Shown here: positions 36,436 through 45,642 of the stretch, one piece after another
Numbering within the stretch: position 1 is the stretch's first letter
How the letters are laid out: each line of letters begins with the position of its first letter
The notes under the pieces: generated by a model
What the model was told of the DNA's origin: nothing
Database searches by the model: none
Seen by the model: only the letters and a program-made list of their open reading frames with translations
Program-made: the position numbers and the translations under genes
Assembly (NCBI GenBank): GCA_044506565.1
Contig: JBIQKN010000012.1
Coordinates: forward strand, 1-55,679
Source of the DNA: Croceibacterium_A sp044506565
Lineage (GTDB): Bacteria; Pseudomonadota; Alphaproteobacteria; Sphingomonadales; Sphingomonadaceae
Direction of reading: 5' to 3'
DNA length: 55,679 bases

Positions 36436-39162
36436 TCATTCCCGCTCCTGCTCGCGCGCGGGAACCGCGCCCTCGCCCCCGCTCGAAGAAACACCCGCGG
36501 CCACACGTTGTAAAGCCTCGTCCAGCGTCACGCGGCGGACCGGTGTCCCGGGCGGGAAGGCGCTCAGCAGGCGCGTCGGGAAAGCGGACGAGAGGACCAC
36601 GAAATGGCCGCTGTCATCGGCCGAGCGGATCAGCCGGCCGAACGCCTGCGCGAGCCGCGCACGGATGATGCAGTCGTCGTAGGCGCTGCCCCCGCTGGCA
36701 ACGCGCCGCGCGCGGTGGAGGATCGACGGCTTGGGCCAGGGGACCTGCTCGAGCACCACGCAGCGAAGCGACTCGCCGGGCACGTCCACCCCGTCGCGCA
36801 GCGCGTCGGTGCCGAGCAGGCTCGCTTTCGGATCGTCGCGGAAGATGTCGACCAGCGTGCCGGTGTCGATCGGGTCGACGTGCTGCGCGTAGAGCGGCAG
36901 CCCGGCGCGGGCGAGCCGGTCGGCGATGCGGCCGTGGACTGCGCGCAGCCGGCGGATCGCGGTGAACAGCCCGAGCACGCCGCCGCCACAGGCCTCGATG
37001 ATCCGCGCGTAGGCCCCGGCGAGCGCGGCGAGGTCGCCTTTCTGTACGTCGGTGACGATCAGCACTTCGGCGCGGCTGGCATAGTCGAACGGGCTTTCGG
37101 CGCTGACCAGCAACGGCGCCCCGTCGAGATGCAGCGCGCCCGAGCGGGCCAGCGCGGCGTTCCAGTCCTCGCCGTCGCGCAGCGTCGCGCTGGTCAGCAT
37201 GACCCCGTGCGCCGGTTCGAGCACGACCTTGGCGAACGGCTTCATTGGATCGAGGAAGCGCCGGTGCAGCCCGACGTCGTACTCGCGCGCGTCGGAGCGC
37301 TCCACCGCGAGCCAGTCGACGAAATCGGGATCGGCCGGGCCGCCCAGCCGGTCGAGCAGCGCTTCCCAGGCGGCGAGCGTGTCGATCCGCCAGGCCAGCG
37401 AATGCCGCGCGCCCTCGATCCGCGCCCGGCCCGAACCGTCGAGCCAGTCGGGCCCGTCCTCAACGATCGTCTCGAGCCGCACGCCGAGCCGGATCAGCGG
37501 CTGGCGGATCGCGGCGAGCGCGGACGCCGCCTGTTGCGCGAGCTCGACGAAATTACCGTCGAGCTGGGCGGCCTCGGTCTCGATGCCGTAGCCCATGTCC
37601 TGCCCGCCGCTCTCGTCGCGCGCGTAAGTCACCGCGCGGACCGCGGCGAGCAGTGTTTCGATCGGCCCGAACGGGTTGCCCTCGGCGATCCGCTGCAGCC
37701 AACCGTCGCCGGGCAAAGCCTCCGCCGCCTCGCGCGCCTGGGCGATCGCCTTGCCGCCCGCCTCGTCGTAGCTGGCCACGTCGGCGAGCCGCGCGGCGAG
37801 CCCGCGCCGCCGCCCGCGAGAGCCCTTCTCGGGGCCGACGATCCAGCGCTTGAGCTCGATCGCCTCCTGCCCGGTCAACGCCGCGGCGAAAGTGCTGTCC
37901 GCCGCCTCGAACACGTGATGCCCCTCGTCGAATACGATCCGCGTCGGCCGCTGCGCGTGGTCGCGCCCGCGTGCGGCGTTGATCATCACCAGCGCGTGGT
38001 TGGCGATCACGAGGTCGGCCTGCGCGGAGGCACGCGCGGCGCGCTCGATGAAGCACTTCCGGTAGTGCGGGCAGCCGGCATAGACGCACTCGCCGCGCTG
38101 GTCGGTCAGCGAGCGGATTGCGCGCTGGCGGAACAGCGTGCCGAGCCAGCCCGGCAGGTCGCCGCCGATCATGTCGCCGTCCTGCGAATAGGCGGCCCAG
38201 CGGGCGACGAGATGCGCGAGGATCGCCGCGCGGCCGCCGAACCCGCCCTGCAGGGCGTCCTCGAGGTTGAGCAGGCACAGGTAATTCTCGCGTCCCTTGC
38301 GCACGACTACCGGACGGCTGCCGTCGGGGCGCGTCTCCGGCCAGGCGCGACGGCTCTCGCGGCGCAGCTGGCGCTGGAGGTTCTTGGTGTAGGTCGAGAC
38401 CCACACCGTCCCCTGCGAGGCCTCGGCCCACAACGAAGCCGGGGCAAGGTAGCCGAGCGTCTTGCCGATCCCGGTGCCCGCTTGCGCGAGCAACAAGTGG
38501 GGCACTCCGCGCCGCGCGCGCGGGGCAAACACGCGCCCGGCCTCGCGCGCGTAGGTGCGCTGGCCTTCGCGACGCTCGGCATGCTCCCCGGTCAGCTCGG
38601 CGAGGCGTGCCTCGATCGCATCGCCGGGGATTTCGACCTGGGCGGGCTGGGGGCGTTCGGGCGCTTCCTCCCATTCGGAGAGCCGAGCGAACAGCCACTT
38701 CTCGGCCCGCTCCGGCTTGCGTACGTGCGGCGCGATGATCGCGGCCCACGGCCAGCGCAGGCGGGCGAGCGATTGCAGCGCGCTCCACGCCCCTTCGCGT
38801 TCGGGCCAGTCATCGCTCTCGCAACGCCCGAGCAGGGCGCCCGCGGCCTCCTGCAGCAGGGCGGGTACCGCATCGTCACCCGTCGGCTCGGGCAGGCCGA
38901 GCGCGTGGGCCAGTCCCTTGGGCGTGGGGACGACGAACCGCGCGGGGTGGACGAAGGCGAACAGCTCGAGCAGGTCGAGGCCGGAGAGATCGGGATAGCC
39001 GAGCCGCGTCGCCACCAGCGGCGCGTTGAGCAGCAGCAGCGGGGTGTCGGCAGCGGCCACGATCGCGTCGCCCTTGCCGATCCCGCGCGTCACCCCGCCC
39101 GCTGGCCGCAGCCAGGTACCGGCATGGCTGGCGTGAAGCGCGGGAAGGGGAACAGCCGGCAT
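36436..39162 (-). CDS. DinG/XPD-type ATP-dependent DNA helicase
   Basis: The 908-residue protein has a Walker A (AQAGTGIGKTLGYLAPA), four Cys that could hold an iron-sulfur cluster (YLCLL, then ECVYAGCPHYRKC), a DEAH-like box (FDEGHHVFEAAD) and a C-terminal helicase domain with ALLGTDALRDGVDVPG-like and QAFGRLIRS motif VI. Such superfamily 2 helicases unwind DNA forks and R-loops 5'-3'. The N-terminal 200 residues contain an unassigned helical domain. The start is the ATG ending at 39162. The SixA-type gene follows by 12 bp. Confidence 0.88.
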   Translation of the reverse strand: MPAVPLPALHASHAGTWLRPAGGVTRGIGKGDAIVAAADTPLLLLNAPLVATRLGYPDLSGLDLLELFAFVHPARFVVPTPKGLAHALGLPEPTGDDAVPALLQEAAGALLGRCESDDWPEREGAWSALQSLARLRWPWAAIIAPHVRKPERAEKWLFARLSEWEEAPERPQPAQVEIPGDAIEARLAELTGEHAERREGQRTYAREAGRVFAPRARRGVPHLLLAQAGTGIGKTLGYLAPASLWAEASQGTVWVSTYTKNLQRQLRRESRRAWPETRPDGSRPVVVRKGRENYLCLLNLEDALQGGFGGRAAILAHLVARWAAYSQDGDMIGGDLPGWLGTLFRQRAIRSLTDQRGECVYAGCPHYRKCFIERAARASAQADLVIANHALVMINAARGRDHAQRPTRIVFDEGHHVFEAADSTFAAALTGQEAIELKRWIVGPEKGSRGRRRGLAARLADVASYDEAGGKAIAQAREAAEALPGDGWLQRIAEGNPFGPIETLLAAVRAVTYARDESGGQDMGYGIETEAAQLDGNFVELAQQAASALAAIRQPLIRLGVRLETIVEDGPDWLDGSGRARIEGARHSLAWRIDTLAAWEALLDRLGGPADPDFVDWLAVERSDAREYDVGLHRRFLDPMKPFAKVVLEPAHGVMLTSATLRDGEDWNAALARSGALHLDGAPLLVSAESPFDYASRAEVLIVTDVQKGDLAALAGAYARIIEACGGGVLGLFTAIRRLRAVHGRIADRLARAGLPLYAQHVDPIDTGTLVDIFRDDPKASLLGTDALRDGVDVPGESLRCVVLEQVPWPKPSILHRARRVASGGSAYDDCIIRARLAQAFGRLIRSADDSGHFVVLSSAFPTRLLSAFPPGTPVRRVTLDEALQRVAAGVSSSGGEGAVPAREQERE

Positions 39163-39337
39163 TCCGGGGCTGTAGCGGGTGCCGGAACGAAAAGTAAACA
39201 AGGGGGTGGCGAGTGTCCCTGATTTCCGAGTCGCACCATCCCTGGACCGGGCGCACTCTTTCCGTTCACCGCGTTCCTGTGTCGTTTGAGCGTCCGGGCG
39301 GACGAAATAAGTCCAAATGAATCAAGGGGTAGGTTGG

Positions 39338-39351
39338 AGTTTCAAGAAACT
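39338..39351. promoter_or_regulatory. AGTTTC-AA-GAAACT palindrome
   Basis: A 14-bp inverted repeat (6-bp arms, 2-bp spacer) lies 42 bp before the start of the membrane protein gene and in the AT-richer intergenic stretch. It may be an operator; no regulator is identified. Confidence 0.35.
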
Positions 39352-39393
39352 TAGCGGGAACGCCGAAGCCAATCCGGCAGTTTTTGCTTGGCT

Positions 39394-40341
39394 ATGACCT
39401 ACAAAACACAAACGACTCGTCTCGCCGGAACTGCGCTCGCCGCGGTGCTGGCGCTCGCTTCTTCCCAAGCTCTTGCGCAGGACACGGTTGCGCCGTTTCC
39501 GGGCGCCCCGCCGGCCGAGCCCGCGCCGGTGATCGTCGTCCCCGATATCGCGCCCGCCGAACCTTCGCCGACCGTGGTGCTGCCGACGGAGGCCCCCGCG
39601 CCGGCACCGGTGCCTGAAGCCTCTGCCGAACCGTCTGTTCCGGCGATCGCGCCGGCGGAGCAGCGCGCGACACCGCGGACGGTGGATCGGCGCGTGAGCC
39701 CGACGGCCACCGCAGAACCTGCCGCAGAGCCGGCCCCGGTACCCGAAGCGGAGCCTGTGGCCGAAGCGCCGGTCGTGCTTCCCCCGGCCGTCGACTCGCT
39801 GCCCCCGCTCGAGGTCGAGCCGGCGGTCGAACCCGATGCCGGGATCGACACGGGGCTCGTCGCCCTCTCGATCGGCGGGCTGGTCTTCCTTGCGCTGGCT
39901 ATCTGGGGGTTCGTCGCCATCGGGCGCCGCAAGCCGATCCGCCGCTATGCCGCCGTCGCGCCGGCGCCTGCGCCGGAGCTGCGCAAGCCCGAACCGGCGC
40001 GCGCTGAAGCGCTCGTGGCCGAGCCGGCCCCGCAGCGTCCGGTCGTCGAACCGCTCTTCCCGGCTAGTGCCGGCGGCCTGCCCCACGCCGGCGCCTCGGT
40101 CGCGCTGCCGCGCCGCCTGCCCGACTCGTACGAGGAACGCGAAGCGCTGTTCCGTCGCCTGGTCGATGCCAAGCCGGACCGCGCCAACCCGTTCACCGAC
40201 CGCAAGGCGCGGATGAAGCGGGCTCGGCTGATCATGCAGTCGATCGGCCGCGACTTCGGCGATGCCCGGCCGTGGATCGACCTCAGCCAGTACCCGCACA
40301 ACTGGCCCGAGCTCGCGCGACATCGCTCCGCCGCTGCCTGA
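39394..40341 (+). CDS. Pro/Ala-rich membrane protein of unknown function
   Basis: The product (about 315 residues) has a signal peptide (TALAAVLALASSQALAQ), a long low-complexity Pro/Ala/Glu stretch (residues about 30-145), one membrane segment (LVALSIGGLVFLALAIWGFVA) and a cytoplasmic tail with basic residues and a conserved-looking end (RRLPDSYEEREALFRRLVDA, then RPWIDLSQYPHNWPELA). The start is ATG 39394; a TTG two codons upstream is possible. Function is unknown. It is divergent from the helicase gene. Confidence 0.65.
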   Translation: MTYKTQTTRLAGTALAAVLALASSQALAQDTVAPFPGAPPAEPAPVIVVPDIAPAEPSPTVVLPTEAPAPAPVPEASAEPSVPAIAPAEQRATPRTVDRRVSPTATAEPAAEPAPVPEAEPVAEAPVVLPPAVDSLPPLEVEPAVEPDAGIDTGLVALSIGGLVFLALAIWGFVAIGRRKPIRRYAAVAPAPAPELRKPEPARAEALVAEPAPQRPVVEPLFPASAGGLPHAGASVALPRRLPDSYEEREALFRRLVDAKPDRANPFTDRKARMKRARLIMQSIGRDFGDARPWIDLSQYPHNWPELARHRSAAA

Positions 40342-40415
40342 ACCCTCCCCCCGGTTCTAGCGGCGAAGCGAGGGGCGGCCCCCACCTCCCGGGGGCCGCC
40401 CCATTCGCGCGTCCG

Positions 40416-40486
40416 CGAGAAAAATAGGGACAGTCCCTCTTTTCCGCGGCCGCCGCGAAAAGGGGGACTGTCCCTCTTTTTCGCGA
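40416..40486. repeat. GGGACAGTCCC palindrome pair
   Basis: Two units of the same kind as the 47-bp array lie at about 40420-40443 and 40457-40481, each a stem around GGGACAGTCCC or GGGACTGTCCC between A-rich and T-rich flanks. They sit between convergent genes and end against the stop codon of the methyltransferase gene. Probably they act as a terminator for both. Confidence 0.7.
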
Positions 40487-41464
40487 CTAGCTCTCGTTCG
40501 CGCGTCGGGCGACTGCGGCGCGGGCGAGCGAGGCGATGTGACGCAAGTCGGTCCCGCAGCAGCCGCCGAGCACCGCGAGCTGCGGAAGCGCCGCCAGAAG
40601 GTCGCCATGCTCGTCGCCGAACCCGTCAGGGAGGCCGACGTCGAGTTCGTCGCGGCCGTCGAGCTCGGCGTGGCTCAGCTTCGAGGCGTTGGCCCTGAGC
40701 CCACGGATGCGTTCGATCCATCTGCCGCCCGAGAGCAGCGTTGAGGCGAAGTGGGTCGGATGGGCGCAGTTGATCATGTAGTACGCGGGCCCGCCTTCGG
40801 ACGCAGCGTCGACCTCGGCGATGGCCGCGTCGAGGGGCTGCCCGGTCGGCAGGCGCCCGTCGGTTTCGACCGTGAACGAGATCGTCGACGGCAGCCCGGC
40901 CTCCTGTGCCGCGCGGACCAGCCCGACCGCTTCGGGGGCGTTGGTGAACGTGATCCCGGCGATCATGTCCGCCCCGGCATCGGCGAAGATCCCGATCTGC
41001 CATGCATGGTAGGCCTGAGCCTCGCTCGCGCTCATCAGCTCGCCGGGATCGTAGCCGTCGCCGCGTGGGCCGAGGCAGCCGCTGACGACGATCGGCATTT
41101 CGGGCGTCTGGTGCCTGTCGCGCAGGTCGTGCAGCATCGCGATCGCCTCGCGGTTGTAGCCGGCCAGCTCGGCGACGGTCATCTCCAGCGGCCCGGCCCA
41201 GTCGCGGCCCGCGCGCCAGGTCGCGCTCTCGAGCACGAACCCGGTGCCGGCTTCGCGCGCGATCGCGAGATAGCCTTCGAAGTAGCGCTCGAGGTGCGCG
41301 CGCCCGCCGGGCTTGCGGAACATGTCGATCGCCGCGAAGCAGGCGAGGTCGATCCCGTCGTGGTAGAGCAGCGTGGTCTCGATCCCGCCGTCGGTCAGGA
41401 ACAGCTGCCCGCCGAGCTGCGGCAATTGGCGTGCCGCGGGGGCTGCAAGGGTCGTTTCAGTCAT
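40487..41464 (-). CDS. Homocysteine S-methyltransferase family protein
   Basis: The 325-residue protein has the TIM-barrel start FLTDGGIETTLLYH and the zinc-binding cysteines in INCAHP and GGCCGTD. Such enzymes methylate homocysteine with S-methylmethionine or a similar donor. The start is ATG ending at 41464 (MTETTLA), preceded by GGAGAG. The gene follows the esterase cluster with 201 bp between; co-transcription is possible but not shown. Confidence 0.85.
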   Translation of the reverse strand: MTETTLAAPAARQLPQLGGQLFLTDGGIETTLLYHDGIDLACFAAIDMFRKPGGRAHLERYFEGYLAIAREAGTGFVLESATWRAGRDWAGPLEMTVAELAGYNREAIAMLHDLRDRHQTPEMPIVVSGCLGPRGDGYDPGELMSASEAQAYHAWQIGIFADAGADMIAGITFTNAPEAVGLVRAAQEAGLPSTISFTVETDGRLPTGQPLDAAIAEVDAASEGGPAYYMINCAHPTHFASTLLSGGRWIERIRGLRANASKLSHAELDGRDELDVGLPDGFGDEHGDLLAALPQLAVLGGCCGTDLRHIASLARAAVARRANES

Positions 41465-41665
41465 CGGTCTCTCCAATCCCTGTCATGGGACCGGAGATAC
41501 CGGACGGCGCGAACCGCGTTCTAGCCGACTGGTGGTCGGTTGCCGCGACGTAGAGAATAACCCTTTGTCAGGCCGAGACGATTTCTCCCGATCGGGCAGC
41601 CGGCGCGGGTGGCTCCGGCCGTCCGATCGGCGCAAAACCGACCGCAGGTGCAGTTGCGCGGACGG

Positions 41666-43162
41666 TCAGCTGCGCCGGACGCACTGCCAGCTGGCGGCGT
41701 CGTTCGGATCGCCGCCGCCGCGGTAGCGGGCGACTTCGGGCCAGGCGCAGTGCGGCCGGACCATCCCGTTCGGCCCGCCGCCGAGCAGCACGTCGGGGGC
41801 GCGGCCGGTCTCGTCCCACGCCTCGAGCGCGTCGAGCCAGGCGACCCGGCTTGCCCCCGGACCGCCGGCGCAGTGGCCGACGCCGGGCAGCGTGAAGTAG
41901 CGCGCCTGGCTGCGCGCCGCGGGGGCCCGCGCGAGCACCGCCTCGAAGTACTCGTTGGTCGCGACCGGGCTCGGGCCCGGATCGCTCTCGCCATGCCACA
42001 GCAGCAGCTTGCCGCCGCTGCGGAAGAACGGCCTGAGGTCGGGGTCGCCGGCCTCGTACCATTCGGCGAACTGGCTGCCGCGCACGTGCATCACGTCGGC
42101 AAGCGTCATCCCGGCGAGGTCGACCGGGCGCTCGCCGAAGATCAGCGGCCACAGCCCGCCGAGCCCGCCGCCGTTGCTCGGGTCGGGCGTGCCGCCGGTG
42201 CCGACGAACGCCGACCAGCCCGCTTCACCGCCCCGGCTCATCGGCAGCATCGCCCATTCGCCGTCGGGTGCGCGGGTGCCGGCATAGACCGCGCGCAGCG
42301 CCTCGACCTGCGGGGCGCTGAGGCACTGGTCGGTCTTGGCGCCCGTGCACTGGATCTCGGCCGGGTCCCAGCTGCACTGGCGCGGATCGTTGATCAGCCC
42401 GTCGTCGAGCCCGTCGCTGGCGTCACAGGCCTTGAGCGCGGCGCTCTGCGCGAGCTGCAGGTCGGCCGCGGAGAACCCGCCGCTTTTCGCGAAAACCTGG
42501 TTGCGCAGCACCGCGCTGGTCTGGGTCTGCAAGGTGTAGACCGGGGCGCCGGCGCTGATCAGGTCGTAGTCGTCGGGATAGCGCTGCGCTTCCATCAGCC
42601 CCATGCGCCCGCCGGTCGAGCAGCCCTGGTAATAGGCGCGCCGGTGCGGCTGGCCGTAGTAGGCAGCGACCAGCCGCTTGCCGGCGTCGGTCATCTCGTG
42701 GATCGCGCGGAAGCTGAAGTCCTTCGCCTTCTCCGGATCGGCCGCCCACGCGTTGTCCCACACGTTGCCGATCGGGTGCCCGCCGTCGGTCTGCAGCGTC
42801 GCGTAGCCCTTGCGCAGCCCCTCGGAGGCGGTCTGCAGCGCGATGTTGCCGATCCACCCGCCGCCGCCGAAGCCGAGCACCTTGCCGTTCCAGCTCGCCG
42901 GGAGGCGGTAGACCACGCCGATATTCGAGCCCGAGACGGGTGACAGCGTGGCCGTGACCTCGCAGTAACCGGGCAGCCCGTTCGCTTCCCCGACCCACTT
43001 GCCGGTAGCGCTGGTCGCTCCGAGCATGGCCGGTGTCACCGCGGCGCAGCGGTCGGCCCCGGCAAGCGCCGGGAAGCTGGCGGAACCGGGCGTCTCGCCC
43101 GTCTCGGATGTACAACCGACCGCGAGCGCGGCGAGCGAAACGATGGCGAGAAGTCTTCTCAT
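41666..43162 (-). CDS. Tannase/feruloyl esterase family lipoprotein
   Basis: The 498-residue product has a lipoprotein signal (LAALAVGCTSE), so it should be anchored to the outer or inner membrane. It has the catalytic GCSTGGR motif of the family, with DGLDDGLINDPRQC and a C-terminal Asp/His region (HGESDPGPSP, GVGHCAGG). These enzymes cut esters of aromatic acids such as gallate or ferulate. It is the last clear member of the accessory minus-strand run. A repeat lies between it and the next gene. Confidence 0.85.
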   Translation of the reverse strand: MRRLLAIVSLAALAVGCTSETGETPGSASFPALAGADRCAAVTPAMLGATSATGKWVGEANGLPGYCEVTATLSPVSGSNIGVVYRLPASWNGKVLGFGGGGWIGNIALQTASEGLRKGYATLQTDGGHPIGNVWDNAWAADPEKAKDFSFRAIHEMTDAGKRLVAAYYGQPHRRAYYQGCSTGGRMGLMEAQRYPDDYDLISAGAPVYTLQTQTSAVLRNQVFAKSGGFSAADLQLAQSAALKACDASDGLDDGLINDPRQCSWDPAEIQCTGAKTDQCLSAPQVEALRAVYAGTRAPDGEWAMLPMSRGGEAGWSAFVGTGGTPDPSNGGGLGGLWPLIFGERPVDLAGMTLADVMHVRGSQFAEWYEAGDPDLRPFFRSGGKLLLWHGESDPGPSPVATNEYFEAVLARAPAARSQARYFTLPGVGHCAGGPGASRVAWLDALEAWDETGRAPDVLLGGGPNGMVRPHCAWPEVARYRGGGDPNDAASWQCVRRS

Positions 43163-43243
43163 GGCGACCCTTTCATTCCTGTCCTTCGCGCCGGGCCGGC
43201 CGGGGACCCGACATCCCAACACTCAAGCCCAAGCTACTGCTCT

Positions 43244-43301
43244 TCCCGAGCCTTTCGAGGCTGGTGCTGCGCTTGCACCCTCCGACAGGCTCAGGACGGG
43301 C
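43244..43301. repeat. Degenerate inverted repeat (CGACAGGCTCAGGAC type)
   Basis: The left arm (CCCGAGCCTTTCGAG at about 43245-43259) and right arm (TCCGACAGGCTCAGG at about 43281-43295) match as imperfect inverse complements with a GC-rich loop. The right arm resembles extragenic repeats common in sphingomonad genomes. It lies between two minus-strand genes. Confidence 0.5.
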
Positions 43302-43327
43302 GCACGTGGAGCATGAGCCGAACCCTC

Positions 43328-43828
43328 TCACACCAGCCGTGCGCGGGCGATCTTCCAGCCCTCCCGGTCCTTGATGAACTCCATCGCCAGCACCGCCCGC
43401 TCCTCGTGACGGTGCTGCCCAAGTCCCTCGAACCGTGCCATCCGCTCGATCGTCGTGTCGCCGGTGAATGCGACCGCGCGCTCGACGCGGCAGGCGCAGC
43501 GCGCGCTGGCGGTGAGGCCGTCGTCGGCCAGCGCGAAGCTCGGCTCGTGCCGGAGGTCCTCGGCGATTGCGCACAGCCCCTCGCCGAGCTCGACCGAACC
43601 CGACGGGGCGATGACCTCGCCGCAGTCGCCGGCGCCGTTGAGATAGCGGACGAACTTGCGCTGCAGCGCCTCGATCGCGCGCTCGTCCTCGAGCCGGGCG
43701 AGCTTCGCACGGCTGCCGTCGTCGGCCGCGAGGGCCGCCGCCGGAGCGGCCATCGCCAGCGGCGCGGCAGCCAGCGAGCCGGCCTTGAGGAACGCGCGCC
43801 GGTCGGCCGAAATCGGGGTCTCGCTCAT
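43328..43828 (-). CDS. Tat-exported SnoaL-like protein
   Basis: The 166-residue protein carries a twin-arginine signal (DRRAFLKAGSLAAAPLAMA), so it is exported folded. The rest is NTF2-like: an ERAIEALQRKFVRYLNGAG helix, strand-rich core and closing DREGWKIARARLV. Folded export suggests cofactor binding or oligomer formation. Its ATG overlaps the MoaF-like stop by 4 bp, so the two are translated together and probably act together. Confidence 0.8.
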   Translation of the reverse strand: MSETPISADRRAFLKAGSLAAAPLAMAAPAAALAADDGSRAKLARLEDERAIEALQRKFVRYLNGAGDCGEVIAPSGSVELGEGLCAIAEDLRHEPSFALADDGLTASARCACRVERAVAFTGDTTIERMARFEGLGQHRHEERAVLAMEFIKDREGWKIARARLV

Positions 43829-45552
43829 GGCCTGGTCCTCCACGCATCGGGGCCGAAGAACTTGTCGACCTCGAACTTGCCGGCGTGCCGCGCGGGCGCG
43901 CCGACCGCGCTCAGGCTGAGCCCGTTCTTGCCGCAGTGATAGCCGATTCCCGCATCGTGCATCGTGCGCATGTTGAGCAGCAGCGTGCCGAGCGTGCCGT
44001 TGCACGCCTCCTCGCACCAGCGCGCGAAATAGAGCTGGTCGCGGATTTTCACAAAGTCGCCGGTCCCGCTCCACTCGGTGCCGAAGTGGCCGGTCTCGGC
44101 GTTGGGAATGATCCAGCTCGTCGTATTCGGCGTCGAGTACAGGTGCATCGAGTTGAGCCCCGGCGCGTATTCCCAGGTGAACGCGCGGCCGAGGAGGTCG
44201 CGCGTGCGCTGGTGCCGCCGGCTGCCCGGGTCCGGAATGCCTTGGCCGACGACCTTGCCGAACAGCGTCTCGGCGCCCGCCTCGTTGGCGAAGTAGGGCG
44301 TGTTGAGGAAGCCGTGGAAGTTCGTCGCCAGCCCCACGTCGAGATCGGCGACGACGATGTGGCAGTCGTGGTTCGGCTCGCCCTGCAGCAGGTGCCCGAA
44401 GATGAACGCGCCGGGCATGACTTCCCAGGCGTTGTACTTCGCCTGCCGCCAGTCGCCGCGGCCATCCTTGCGCCACTGCAACTGGTCGGCCGAGACGAAG
44501 CGGTATTCCATCCGGGGTCCGCCATCGTACTCGACCGCGAAGCTGCGCGTCGCCAGCGCGCCGCTCGGGGGCGTGCCATTGCCCGCCATCGGGCTCGGCC
44601 GGTCGAACACGTGAGTGTCCGACGCAACCACGGCATTGACCTCTTCCGGGGTCATCTTGTCCATCGTCGCGACCGGTCGGTAGATGCGCCGCTCGCCCTT
44701 CTTCGCATTCTCGATCGGGATCGGGCTGGCGCTGAAGTCGCCGAGCTTCTGGAAGCGCGCGTTCTGGCCGAGCCACTCGGCGGTGCCGCGGAACATGTAG
44801 TACTCGAGCTCGTCGGCGCCGTTGAACCCGAGGCGCACGCCCGCGGACTGGAGCCGGTTCGAATCGACCAGGTACATCTGCAGCATGCCCGAGAACTCGG
44901 CCTCGACCCGTGCGAAGAGGTACAGGTCCTCGGTCAGCTGGATGTAGTCGGCCGGCGCCGAGTAGCCGCGATTGTCCTTGAGCCGGTCGAGCTCGACCCA
45001 GTGGGTGTAGGTGTACGAGCAATAGTACTCGATCGTTCGCAGCCCGGTATCCTCGGTCCACGCATAGGCGCGGCCTTCCATCCGCACCGTCGGCGTGTGC
45101 CGCTCGGCCGGCGGATCGCCGTCGCCGCCCTGGACGTAGCCGTGCCACACGGCGCGGTTGATCTCGCGCGTGTGCGGGGCCGGGCCGCCGCCCCACCACA
45201 GCTCGAACACCGTGGCGAGGTTGCTGTGGCGGTCCCACGCGATCGCCCAGGCCCTGGTCGAGTTGGGCACCACGTGAGTAATCAGCGTCACGTGGTCGAG
45301 CGTCAGCGCGCCATAGCCGCCCGTCGCGCCCTCGAAGGTGACGCGGTTGCCCTCGCCGAATTGCCAGGTCAGCGTGCCCGCGCCGTCGGTGACGATTCTC
45401 AGCGTGGTTCCGGCGAGGTCGCGCTCGAGCGGCGAGCGGCTGCTCGGTCCGGCCTGGGCCGCCGAGGCCAGCCCGGCCTGGATCTGCGCCTCTGTGAGCT
45501 GGGTGTAAGGATAGCGGAACAGCGGCACGCTCGGATAGGCTTCAAGCGCCAT
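43825..45552 (-). CDS. Tandem MoaF-like (lipocalin-like) protein
   Basis: The 575-residue cytoplasmic protein has no signal peptide. It consists of similar halves: each contains a lipocalin-like strand set and a related LYLFARVEAEFSGMLQMYLVD or LYFARWCEEACNGTLGTLLLN segment. These resemble the N- and C-terminal domains of MoaF, a family associated by name with molybdenum-cofactor genes but with unclear function. No other molybdopterin gene is nearby. It is coupled by ATGA to the Tat-exported SnoaL-like gene. Confidence 0.6.
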   Translation of the reverse strand: MALEAYPSVPLFRYPYTQLTEAQIQAGLASAAQAGPSSRSPLERDLAGTTLRIVTDGAGTLTWQFGEGNRVTFEGATGGYGALTLDHVTLITHVVPNSTRAWAIAWDRHSNLATVFELWWGGGPAPHTREINRAVWHGYVQGGDGDPPAERHTPTVRMEGRAYAWTEDTGLRTIEYYCSYTYTHWVELDRLKDNRGYSAPADYIQLTEDLYLFARVEAEFSGMLQMYLVDSNRLQSAGVRLGFNGADELEYYMFRGTAEWLGQNARFQKLGDFSASPIPIENAKKGERRIYRPVATMDKMTPEEVNAVVASDTHVFDRPSPMAGNGTPPSGALATRSFAVEYDGGPRMEYRFVSADQLQWRKDGRGDWRQAKYNAWEVMPGAFIFGHLLQGEPNHDCHIVVADLDVGLATNFHGFLNTPYFANEAGAETLFGKVVGQGIPDPGSRRHQRTRDLLGRAFTWEYAPGLNSMHLYSTPNTTSWIIPNAETGHFGTEWSGTGDFVKIRDQLYFARWCEEACNGTLGTLLLNMRTMHDAGIGYHCGKNGLSLSAVGAPARHAGKFEVDKFFGPDAWRTRP

Positions 45553-45642
45553 CCCCGTCTCTCCCTGTCGTCTTGTCGTTTGCCGCACCGTGCCGGGTGA
45601 GGTAGGGGAGTGCAAGCCGGTAAGTGCCTCAGGACCGCTCCG

